NCBI GenBank assembly: GCA_016169945.1
Contig: JADLSH010000155.1
Location: 2,735,501-2,799,500 of the forward strand
Length of the DNA stretch: 64,000 nucleotides
Direction: 5' to 3'
From: Trachythela sp. YZ-2020
Taxonomy: Eukaryota > Cnidaria > Anthozoa > Malacalcyonacea > Clavulariidae
Shown here: positions 55,701 to 64,000 of the stretch, piece after piece
Numbering within the stretch: position 1 is the first letter of the stretch
Layout: every line of letters begins with the position of its first letter
Notes under the pieces: model-generated
Seen by the model: only the letters and a program-made list of their open reading frames with translations
What the model was told of the DNA's origin: nothing
Databases searched by the model: none
Made by a program: the position numbers and the translations under genes

Positions 55701-58392
55701 TACTGAGAAGAGAGTATCAACGTTTTATTTGTCAGTACATTTAAATACTAAAAAATGTTGGGCAATTATCTCATCCACAGAATAGGAAACTTCCTATTCT
55801 GTGCCTCGTCCGTATTTTATCCCCATTTCCGTGTTTTACCCCCTCATCCGTGTTTTATCCCCCCATCCGTGTTTTATCCCCCCATCCGTGTTTTATCCCC
55901 TCATCCGTGTTTTATCCCCTCATCCGTGTTTTATCCCCCCATCCGTGTTTAACCCCTCATCCGTGTTTTATCCCCATCCGTGTTTTATCCCTCATCCGTG
56001 TTTTATCCCCTCATCCGTGTTTTATCCCCATCCGTCTTTTATCCCCTCATCCGTGTTTTATTCCCTCATCCGTGTTTTATCCCCCCATCCGTGTTTTATC
56101 CCCCCATCCGTGTTTTATCCCCCCATCCGTGTTTTATCCCCATATCCGTGTTTTATCCCCTCATCCGTATCCGAATCCGTGCCATCCGTATCCGTGTTTT
56201 ATCCCAACCCAATAATATACTCCTGTGTGCGTAAACATGTCAAATAATTCTTGGTGTTGACCAATCAAATTCTACGTCGAACGGCGTTTAGTCATGAAAG
56301 CTGGGTTTTCTTGCAGGCCCTCATTCGCTGTTCTTCTTTCCCCTCCAACGAGGGCCTACCACGCAGGCTAAGTCTGAGGCGATTAATTGTTTTAGTATAA
56401 ATTTCAAAGAGAAAAACAAACGCAGAAATTTATGAGTTCAGTTGAAAAGGCTATAGGACAAAATTCAGCGCTTTTCTCAGGGGCCGGTTATTAAAAACAT
56501 GCCGGCAAAAGACGAGTGTCAAAAACATATCGAAGCGAAACAAAAACAAACAATTTCGTGAGAAAAATACTTCGGAAGGGCTCAAATACAAAGTAGAATG
56601 GTTTTAAAAATATATCACAGCTAGGTTTTTGCTGAATATAACGATATAAATGAGGATAAAACGAATAATTTTCAAAATAAACACTTGAGTGGTTGAGCCG
56701 TACGGAAAAAGGTTTATACATGTACATTTCAACAGCGAGAAAACGCTGCCTTTCATGGAAGAAAAATAGTGTATTTGTTATCGCTTACCTTTAAAAATGT
56801 AAAAAATATATCCTTCTTGAATTTAGCGGCAGTTTTTTTCATTTAGAACTTTGAATCAGGCCATTTTGAAAAAAAAGTGATAGTCACTGGGCACTGGTAC
56901 TGTAGGTTACCGACTGCTTAGTAGCCAATAAAAACGCTTCATTTTCGTGATGGACCTCCTGGCCATATAATAAATGGGTATTTTTGTCATTTGAATTGGG
57001 AGTCAAATCTGTTCTGAATATAGGTTACTCTATAAGCATTTCCGACATGTCATAATCAAATAATTATTGTCTTTTAATTCAGGCTTTACCACAAACAACT
57101 TACCAATAACTAATTGCACCTTCAATATTACTGGTGATCTTTTTTGGCTGGAAAATGATATCTGTCGTGCAGGCTTTAACAAAACACATCCAGGTAAAGA
57201 AGAAATTAGGTTTTGATTTGAAAATAGTTGGAAACTCTTCATGTAGGCTCATAGCGCATTATAGGCATAATGAAAAAGAGTGCATAGGGCGTACATAGGG
57301 CGGATTACGGAGCTCGAGTGTGAAATAAAACAACATTAGTTTTTTCGCTAGACTGCAATCGAATAATGCCGGATTCGGCATTTTCCACCATTCCGAAGGG
57401 CATTTGTCTTTCTTTTGGCATGACTTTCCATTTCTACTTTCGAACGAATCACCCAAAAAGTCCGACAAAGCAATGAAAAATTATGTCTTACATAAATTTC
57501 CCGGTGTATTTTGCTAAGTTTGGTTGGTTATAACACATATGTGCAAAATAATATCATTCCCATGGGGCAAACTGCGGAGTCTGAAAAAGATCGAATGACT
57601 GGAGTAAAAACCACCTTTTTGACGGCATGCATGTTTTCCAGCATGCCCCCTGCATGTACTGTGATCAAAATAGAATTTAAGCATAAACAAACACTTGTGA
57701 TAAGCTCTGAACTCTGTACTCCATACTTCGCCTTTTCCACCATGCCGATCATATAACGTAGTTCAACTTCATGTGTTTGTTAATTCTCTGATTTGAATAA
57801 CGCATGATATTAACTTTATATCCAAATAATTACTGAGTATGCATATTCAAGTTTGAAATCAGTAGTTCGCAATTATTTATGGTCGACCTATCCATCGTCT
57901 ACTGCCGACATTAAGCCAATAAAAAACTAAAGAGATTAAACAGGTGTATTTGCAAGGAAATAATCCATGTTTTCAACAAAATTAACGTACTAAAAACGGT
58001 GCAGAGCATCGGCCCTGGTTATGACGAAAAAGTCGGTGTAATGAATCAAGGGACACGCTCCTAATTTTTTTGCGAATACGTCTTAAAGTTTCCTCGCATG
58101 GCTCTTCGTCAGAATTTGTAATGCAAGTTCTATTATTAAGATCGTTATTTAAGTTATTTAATTTTCTTCTCAGGATTGATACAAGTTAATGTATTGGAAA
58201 CGTATGGTATTAATACGAATAAGCTCATACTTAGAGGGTATGTATCCAACATGCATGACGAAAACTTTTTTATAGTAAAGAACGGTTCAGCATATTTCTA
58301 TATTTAGAAAAGTGCATGGACAATCTGCCGTAATATATGAAAATACACAGCAAAATAGAAACTCAAGGGAAAACGGGGTCGGGGTGAAGTGA
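46715..58392 (+). CDS. Multi-exon gene for a secreted or membrane Cys-containing protein
   Basis: Exons supported by GT/AG borders and frame: 46,715-46,777 (MVSKFVFISVLLIGLVVTSA, a signal peptide); 48,640-48,846; 48,981-49,051; 49,096-49,230; less certain 49,341-about 49,388 and 49,496-49,572; 49,968-50,099; 52,490-52,592; 57,083-57,193; 58,174-58,237; 58,308-58,392 (TGA). Phases agree across exons 2-4 and across the last five. Exon 1 to 2 is out of phase, so an exon is missing or one border is wrong. The mature part has scattered Cys (CFQCNH, EICNN, EMCNF, RCASKN, ECQSC, TNCTF, DICRAG) and N-glycosylation sequons (NKTH, NCTF, NITG), fitting an extracellular protein. No transmembrane segment was found, and I do not recognise the family. 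It is the only gene here with host-like exon structure and no transposon motif. A 3.4-kb foldback element lies in the intron 52,593-57,082. Confidence 0.55.
51440..51545. repeat. Imperfect foldback in an intron
   Basis: AAAATATTTTCATGAGGTGA... is mirrored by ...TCACCGAATGAAAATATTTT across about 100 bp. A small hairpin MITE is likely. Confidence 0.55.
52674..52701. repeat. Perfect 12-bp-arm hairpin
   Basis: CGTGTTTCTATA-ACTG-TATAGAAACACG in intron sequence, 80 bases downstream of the exon ending at 52,592. It is probably the tip of a larger decayed MITE. Confidence 0.7.
53150..53845. repeat. Minisatellite GGGGATAAAACACGGATGA, left arm
   Basis: A unit of about 18-19 bp, roughly 35 copies with length variation in the G run and degenerate ATACGGATGGCACGG units at the outer edge. 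It generates three overlapping minus-strand frames (CFIPSSVFYPLIRVLS) because the unit lacks stops in all three frames. Confidence 0.92.
54174..55477. repeat. Centre of the foldback element, internal repeats
   Basis: A segment starting ACAAACGCGTACTTTTTGT recurs at about 54,270, 55,210 and 55,415. CATGAGAAGCCTTTGCAAC-type units recur at about 54,998-55,110 and 55,260. No ORF of note. Confidence 0.7.
55805..56205. repeat. Minisatellite, right arm (inverted)
   Basis: The reverse complement of the left-arm array, shorter (about 20 copies). The different array lengths show independent expansion or contraction of the two arms after insertion. Confidence 0.92.
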
Positions 58393-59122
58393 GCCAATGA
58401 TATGTATATTTAAATTATACTCTTAAACTCTAGTCAACCCAAAGACTCAACCTGTTCAACCCAAGAGACTGAATGGCCTAGGGGTAAATACCACGATAGG
58501 GCCATGCTCTCGGGGTAGCGACTGCTTCCGACATTGCCTGAACCAAGTGCTGATTCGATAATCCCCTTGAACAGTTCTTACGACTCGACTGATTATATTT
58601 CCATTACATAACCTGAGTCTATGGGCCTCAGGTTGATCATTTGGGACACTTCAACCTCGAAAAAAAATATTTTCTTAACATGAACCAGTTTAGATATTAC
58701 ACAACGATCATTCACAACGATAAAATTTTTCGTTTGTCCTTCTTGGATATTCCCGCGTAACATTGCTTATGTGAAGTTGTAATACATATATAGTCCATCA
58801 GATCAATTCCTCCAAACGCGTAACATAGAAGGATGGGTGAGAGGTAATTTTCTTTCTTGCTAATCTTGGATGTACATTCGGTTGAAACATTCATCAACAT
58901 GACAGGCTTATATTTATTATTAAACTGTAAATTGAAAATTAGTTCGCGGCCGAGAAGGCTAAATTACATGATTTTTACAAAGCAAGAAATTATTTGGATC
59001 TATAAATATGTTGCTCATCTTCATAAAATGGGTCAGAATGCATGTTTTCTAATTTAATATTTGAAATTAGCATACACGTACAATTTCTACCATTAAAAAT
59101 CTAAAAATATTTAAAATATATA
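58393..59122. other. No gene recognised
   Basis: Between the host-type gene and the LINE 3' end. Short frames at 58,712-58,900 (minus) and 58,857-59,057 (plus) have no motif. Confidence 0.45.
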
Positions 59123-62100
59123 CTATTGAGTTTCATTCAAAAGGCTTGATATAATGAAATTATTCCGGAATCGTTTTGTACGGAAGTTAGGAATATAAAA
59201 TTGTTTTAAATTTCTCAAATTGTACGTATCCGGATCTTTCGGAGGAAAGAGATGGTGAAGTCTATGATTTTCATCATTTACAATTGATTTAAAAGTTTAG
59301 TACACAATTCTACTCTTCTTGCCCACAAAGTCTTCATGTCCAGAGTATCTATAAAGCCACTTGATATGATACCTCCTGGTAAATAATTCGTAATGCTCTT
59401 TTTTTAATCCTCTCTATCATGTCAGATAAATATTGCGGAAGTCCGTGATGAAACACTTGACATGCGTACTCGAGAATGGATCTTATTGATGCCAATTAGA
59501 AACATTTTTGGTCATTACTGTCAAGACCAGACCTCTTAAGTTGTTTTAACAGATATAGGCGCTTTGCTGCTTTCGTCGCTTTTTTGCTAACATGCTCATT
59601 CCATTTCAGATCATGAGTTATTAACAAACCAAGGATCGTTTCTGTCTCTATTCGATCAGTATTTATTCCGCGTAAGATATTGGAGCAAAGTCAGACCGGT
59701 TGCGTTGAACGCCGGTTAGCTACGAACTCCTTGCATTTTGATGGATTGAATTCAAATTTGTTACGCTGCGACCAATCGACAATAGAACTGGTCACTCCTT
59801 GAATAGAACTGGTACATGCTTGACAAGAGATGTGTTCATAAACATTGATATTGTCTGTTATATTTGAACATGTCAACCTCGAATTGATTATCTGAAATCG
59901 CTAGCTAGGTCATTGATCATTATAAGGAACAGCCATGGGCCGAGCTTTGTCCCTTGCGGTACTCCAGCATGGACCGATTTCCAGTTTGAAAAGCAGTTTG
60001 AATTAAGCTTTACTCTTTGAAATCTCCCACGTAAAAAAATCTATAATCCAGATCAAAACCGATGGTCTCAGACCAATTATTTGAAGGTTTCATATCAAAC
60101 GCTTTACGATAGTCCATCAACACTGTTCGCACAGATCTATCCGTCTTGTCCACTGCCTCTGACCAACGATGAATTAGGGAGATTAAGGCAAACGTAGGGC
60201 TTGATCCTGGTATAAAACCAAATTGGTTGGGATCCATACAAGCTAATAATGAGGATTTAAGATCAAATGTAATAACAACGTCCTCTGCAATTTTACACAA
60301 TGTTGAAGTAAGTGACATAGATTGAAAATCCTTATTAACATCAAGCACTTGTTTACTTTTTCGAATCGGGCATACATTAGCCAACTTCCAAACTGTGGGT
60401 AACCGTCCCTCCTTGAAGGAACTGTTAAATATTACCGTTACTGGCGTTGCTAAGATGTCAGCAAACTTCAGAAGAGTCCAGTTTGGTAAGTTATCAGGGC
60501 CACTCGATTTACCTATCTTAATGCGATTATATAATTATTGTGTCAACACCTCTTCTAAGCTCAAAACGATCCGGGCGTCGTTTCAATTCTCAAGCACAGA
60601 AAATATATTGTCATCTAGAGGCGGGTAATTTTGCATATGTTCCAAGAAAGTGTTGTTTATCATGTTACTAAGTGAAACAGGATCTTATGTGTCACGCTCT
60701 AAATTGGAAAATATATTATTTACTGTTCCTTATGGAAGACCACACAAACGCTTCACTTCTCTCCATTAATCTTTGCGCTTACTTTGTTTAATTTCTTTAT
60801 TTTGGCCTCGTAATACATTTTCGATACTTTTTCCTCGTTCTATTAACTTTATTTCGTAATTGTTTATATAATGTTTCATAATTATTTTGCGCAAAAGCCC
60901 TTTGTCATTTTTCGAATGAGAATTTTTAGATTAGAATCCATCCATGGTCGGTTACTATTCCTGATACTAGCCGCTTTTAATGGGGCCAATGTGTTTAAGG
61001 TGGCTCCCTAGGGTTTTTTTCCCGAGGGTAACGTTTCTCGTATGCATGGCGGGAAATAAAAAAAAGTCGTGTGGCACTCGCGCGTGATGTCTCGAAATAC
61101 GCGCGAAGACCTTACCTTCGTTATCAATTTCACGAAATACGCGCGTGATGTCTCGAGCGAAACTGTGAATTTTGGAAAATTTTATGACGTAACAGCTCGC
61201 AGAATCTTTCAAACATTACTTTGAATTTCTTTTATTTCCTTCGGTGAATTTTTTTTTAATTTCACATGTATAAAGACATTACTTTCGTTAATCTAAATAC
61301 AAATTTTCACAAAATTAAATCGATACATTTTTTTTTAATATCAATTTTGAACCTTTTCGTACATTACTCGAAAATGTATCGATTTAATTTTTTTAAAATA
61401 CAGCAAAATAACTATTGAAACACGACTCTTTGATTTGCAAATTTTCAAAAAAATTCACCGAAGAAAATCTTCAAAATGGCAAGAAGAATAGAAAAAACGT
61501 ACTTTATTGAAGACGTGCTGTTGCCATGGTAACAGAGTTTGAGCGCAAATTTACTTTTGCAAAATCTTCAAACTAATGTAACGCATGTTTGGCGAAAATT
61601 TCGTGCTCATATCACGCAAGGTAATGGTTTGGGAGTCGTTTTATTCATCAGTGTTGTCTTGAGTAAAAACCCTAGGGAGCCACCTTAAACCGTAATTTAT
61701 GATGTTGGTAAAATTACTTAAATTTTGTTTACAAGAGAGATCTGACATGACCACGAGGTCCCAAGGGACTTCACGAAAGAACTGTCGCAGGTGTCGTACA
61801 CTACTAGGTCTTTTGTCCCGCACATAAGACGTCTCCGTAGATTGATTCTCTGTAGTCCGAACCTTTGGTAGTGCGAGTACAGTAAGATGGTCTGACAATC
61901 CCAGTGGTGCAGTACTAAATGGATTATCATAAAATCCAGCAAGATTGGTCAAATTAAATCTAATTTGCTTGAATCCCTTGTTGGGAAGTTGACGATTTGC
62001 TTCATCTGAAATTGGCGAGTTAGATATTGTATAGGCAATTTGTTAAAATTGCCAGCTAAAATTAAACCACAATTTGGATATTTCGTTTCCAGTAACTCTA

Positions 62101-62690
62101 GGGATTATTGTAGATATTCCAACATAAGTGTATTACTTGCGCTAGGACGATGGTATAAAACTGCTACTATAAGTCTGGAAAACCCTCTTGGTATATAGAC
62201 GACGTAAATTAACAATAGCCCAGAGAACTTCGCATTCGTTTTCATTTTGAATATCAAAAACACTAACTTTGTGATTCTTTTTAACATATATACATACCCC
62301 ACCATGTTCTTTCTCTTTTCTATCACGTCCGAATAACATATAATCATTAATTGGAATTATATCATGATCACGTATGTTATTTTTCAACTAGGGTTCCGTT
62401 TTAAAAACAATGTCGGGATTATAATTATTTATAACCTGCGATAACTCGCCCATCTTGGGGACCAAAGACATCACGTTAGATAACATGACAGGGGTGACAA
62501 AACAATGAGCAGGTTGTTCTACTGTTGTTTCAGTGTTGTTATTTGTGTGACAAGGTCTAAGCACCTTTGCCACCCCGGGGGCGACATTGCCTCCCATTCC
62601 GTCTGGGGGAAAACTCTTGGCGTTCCCCCAAATGAGCCTGTACAATTTTCTTTCTCCCGCTCTTTACAGCCCTTTTGCTACGAAAGTTTT
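59123..62690 (-). pseudogene. LINE (APE + RT), minus strand, split by a MITE
   Basis: Minus-strand order. A start region at 62,645 (SNVMSLVPKMGELSQVINNY). Endonuclease at 62,387-61,720 (YMLFGRDRKEKEHGGVCIYV, LSDHLTVLALP). A MITE. Linker at about 60,990-60,750 (RPWMDSNLKILIRK). RT at 60,384-60,010 (VLDVNKDFQSMSLTSTLCKI, VLMDYRKAFD) and about 59,990-59,890 (AGVPQGTKLGPWLFLIMIND). Thumb and C-terminus follow to TAG at 59,123-59,125 (YNLRNLKQFYIPNFRTKRFR). The YxDD block is damaged or deleted. Motifs match the plus-strand LINE at 9986-12,840, so this is a second, more decayed copy of the same family. Many frameshifts. Confidence 0.78.
60999..61684. mobile_element. 686-bp MITE with TTAA target
   Basis: TIR GGTGGCTCCCTAGGGTTTTT is perfect over at least 20 bp, flanked by TTAA (60,995-60,998; 61,685-61,688). 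TTAA targets are used by piggyBac and Kolobok; the GGTGG tip is unlike the Kolobok at 21 kb, so a different family mobilises it. The interior has repeated GCGCGTGATGTCTCGA and ACGCGCG motifs and no ORF. It sits between the endonuclease and linker of the LINE. Confidence 0.85.
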
Positions 62691-63362
62691 TGACGAACAT
62701 GCAGGAATCTTATATATTCTATTTGATTGCTGTATTTTGGTTTGCGTATTCATCATTGAAATATGATTGGTCAGTGTCACCTCCAAGTGTCAGGAGAGTA
62801 ATTTCATTGGTTGCGCAAGTTGCAATAAATTTGCCCCTGCCGGAAATATTTTGAACTTTGATGCATTAAAAATTGTCTTACTATTTCGATGGCTGCTGAC
62901 AGGCCATTTCTTCTTGTCGGATATTATAGCTGTGTTTAAACCCAAATACCGTGCTGTCTCATTAACTTGGATCTATGCATTGCTATCAATAAATTTTCTC
63001 ATATATAAACATATTATAGTTCGGTGGAGAGGGGAATGGGTACAGTGTGCCTCGACCTGTGCTTAGGAAAATATTGAAAACAATTGTGGCGGCTTAGCAT
63101 GTTTTTTTGAGTTAGACATTTAAGACGTCACTCTCTTCTGACATACATTGCTAATATAATAGCAATATACCTACAGGTATATGTACTTCAAAATAACTCG
63201 GCACCTCAAAACATATACAATGTATTAAATGTCTGTGTAAATGAAAGTCAGCTACAATAACATTAAAATCTAATGTAACTGTTGTTTGTTAATGACACGA
63301 CATGAGTAGGGTAAAAAGATGGGTGCTGAGACGAGCGGAGCAGGCGGAGCGCCTTGCGCCCA
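62691..63362. other. No gene recognised
   Basis: A plus-strand frame at 62,767-63,066 is short and without motif. Otherwise AT-rich non-coding DNA. Confidence 0.4.
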
Positions 63363-63556
63363 TGACGTCATCCTAAGAATAATGAGGTGACGTAACTCGG
63401 TGACGTAACCCGGTAACGTGCCCAATGAAAGGTGACGTAACCCGGTGACGTTACCCATTGAATAATAATGAGGTTACGTAACCGCATTGGAAGGTGACGT
63501 TACCTATTGGAAGGTGACGTAACCCGGTTACGTACCTGTTGGACCGAGCGTATAAA
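63363..63556 (+). promoter_or_regulatory. TGACGT array upstream of a TATA-like box
   Basis: Within about 170 bp the CRE/bZIP core TGACGT occurs at least seven times (63,363 TGACGTCA; then about 63,387, 63,401, 63,432, 63,445, 63,493, 63,513), with related GTTACGTAAC variants between them. TATAAAT lies at about 63,550, right after the array. The motif spacing is irregular but units such as GGTGACGTAACCCGGT recur, so part of this is a local tandem repeat. It could be a CRE/ATF-responsive promoter directing transcription rightwards, or simply a repeat; no downstream exon is recognised. Confidence 0.35.
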
Positions 63557-63978
63557 TTGAGATTGCAGATGCGACTCGGCATATTGTTCAAAAGGGCGAA
63601 AAGGGGGTTATACGAATACGAAAATGCATATATTTCGCGCGTTTCATGGTCAAAGTCAAGCAAGGTCGATGTGAGGTCCGCCCGCTCCGCGAGCATAGCA
63701 CCTGGGAAAAGTTCAATAAGAAAATAAAAAAGTTCAGAAGAAAACCTTTTGTACATATACCTGTGCCACGCAAGTGCACTTAAACCTTAATGTAACGAAA
63801 CGTAGCATATCTCTTTGTTTCCTGGATGGGCAATAAATAAATGAATACTGGAAAATTAATAACTTCTGCACAAAATTGTCAAAAGGAAATTGTATACGTA
63901 CACTAAGAAAGAGTAGATGTGGACGGACTGAATTTTCAACTCATTTTATGGGACTAGAGTTACATATATAAATCTTAA

Positions 63979-64000
63979 CTAGAAATACATGCATGCAGCA
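63979..64000 (-). mobile_element. 3' terminus of another Helitron-like element
   Basis: The window ends in CTAGAAATACATGCATGCAG; read on the minus strand this is the family's terminal GCATGCATGTATTTCTAG. The element would extend beyond the window. Confidence 0.55.

Larger units (their letters stand above)
52945..56370. mobile_element. 3.4-kb foldback transposon with minisatellite in both arms
   Basis: Ends TAGCC / GGCTA are flanked by the 9-bp near-duplication AGCCTGAGG (52,936-52,944) and AGTCTGAGG (56,371-56,379). The arms are very long (52,945-about 54,173 and about 55,478-56,370). Each reads inward from the tip: a GGCCCTCGTTGGAGGGG segment, unique sequence, a tandem array, then about 300 bp ending at CGCGGATCTGATTATAATTA. 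A 1.3-kb centre contains smaller direct repeats. No transposase is encoded. Long TIRs and a 9-bp TSD suggest a Mutator-type foldback; arrays inside TIRs recall FB and Galileo elements. Confidence 0.8.

Noticed and set aside
55755..56247. Plus-strand ORFs with the same repeated peptide
   Set aside because: They are the inverted copy of the same minisatellite in the right arm of the foldback element.
57259..57756. Short ORFs on both strands between exons of the host-type gene
   Set aside because: Opposite-strand frames overlap each other and have no motif; the sequence looks like decayed repeat within the intron.
46715..58392. ADP-ribosyl cyclase/CD38-like gene
   Set aside because: The signal peptide plus spaced cysteines suggested it at first, but the exon translations do not show the cyclase core motifs.

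Overview
This window looks like a repeat-dense stretch of an invertebrate animal genome, most likely a cnidarian (possibly another early-branching marine metazoan). The DNA is AT-rich and has spliceosomal introns with GT/AG borders. It contains CR1-like LINEs, Ty3/gypsy, Penelope-like, hAT, Kolobok and Helitron-like sequences, and shows no bacterial gene organisation. The taxon call is an inference from the style of the encoded transposon proteins, because no species-specific marker was recognised.

Layout. 1-1.7 kb: little but an 18-bp tandem repeat. 1.69-8.08 kb: a young gypsy LTR element (two 369-bp LTRs, 5-bp TSD TGATC) that keeps only RNase H and integrase. Its 3' LTR is split by a 3.35-kb long-TIR DNA transposon (3-bp TSD), which itself holds a 364-bp Harbinger-type MITE and a 329-bp hAT-type MITE. 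9.4-15.5 kb: an old minus-strand LINE cut by a plus-strand LINE and by Helitron-like elements, one nested in another. 15.5-20.4 kb: a minus-strand stack of LINE, tRNA-derived SINE, degenerate gypsy (gag to RNase H, with 5' LTR and PBS) and a Penelope-like fragment. 20.9-29.9 kb: a minus-strand hAT transposase relic interrupted by a 5.4-kb Kolobok transposon and by a LINE 3' end. 30-38.3 kb: a minisatellite split by a LINE, then a nearly full-length CR1-like LINE. 38.4-39.3 kb: a broken acidic protein fragment. 40-44 kb: another Helitron-like element, an inverted-repeat pair and a possible LTR with tRNA-Lys PBS. 46.7-58.4 kb: the only convincing host-type gene, a multi-exon gene beginning with a signal-peptide exon, with a 3.4-kb foldback element in one intron. 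59.1-62.7 kb: a minus-strand LINE split by a TTAA-flanked MITE. 63.3-64 kb: an array of TGACGT motifs upstream of a TATA-like box, and the edge of another Helitron-like element.

The most notable unit is the Kolobok transposon at 21,176-26,604. It carries a spliced THAP-DDE transposase gene and, convergent with it, an intact single-exon ORF whose C-terminal two-thirds matches the cytosolic zinc-binding ballast domain of the P2X7 receptor. Each gene begins about 110-160 bp inside one long TIR, so the second ORF looks like a regular part of the element.
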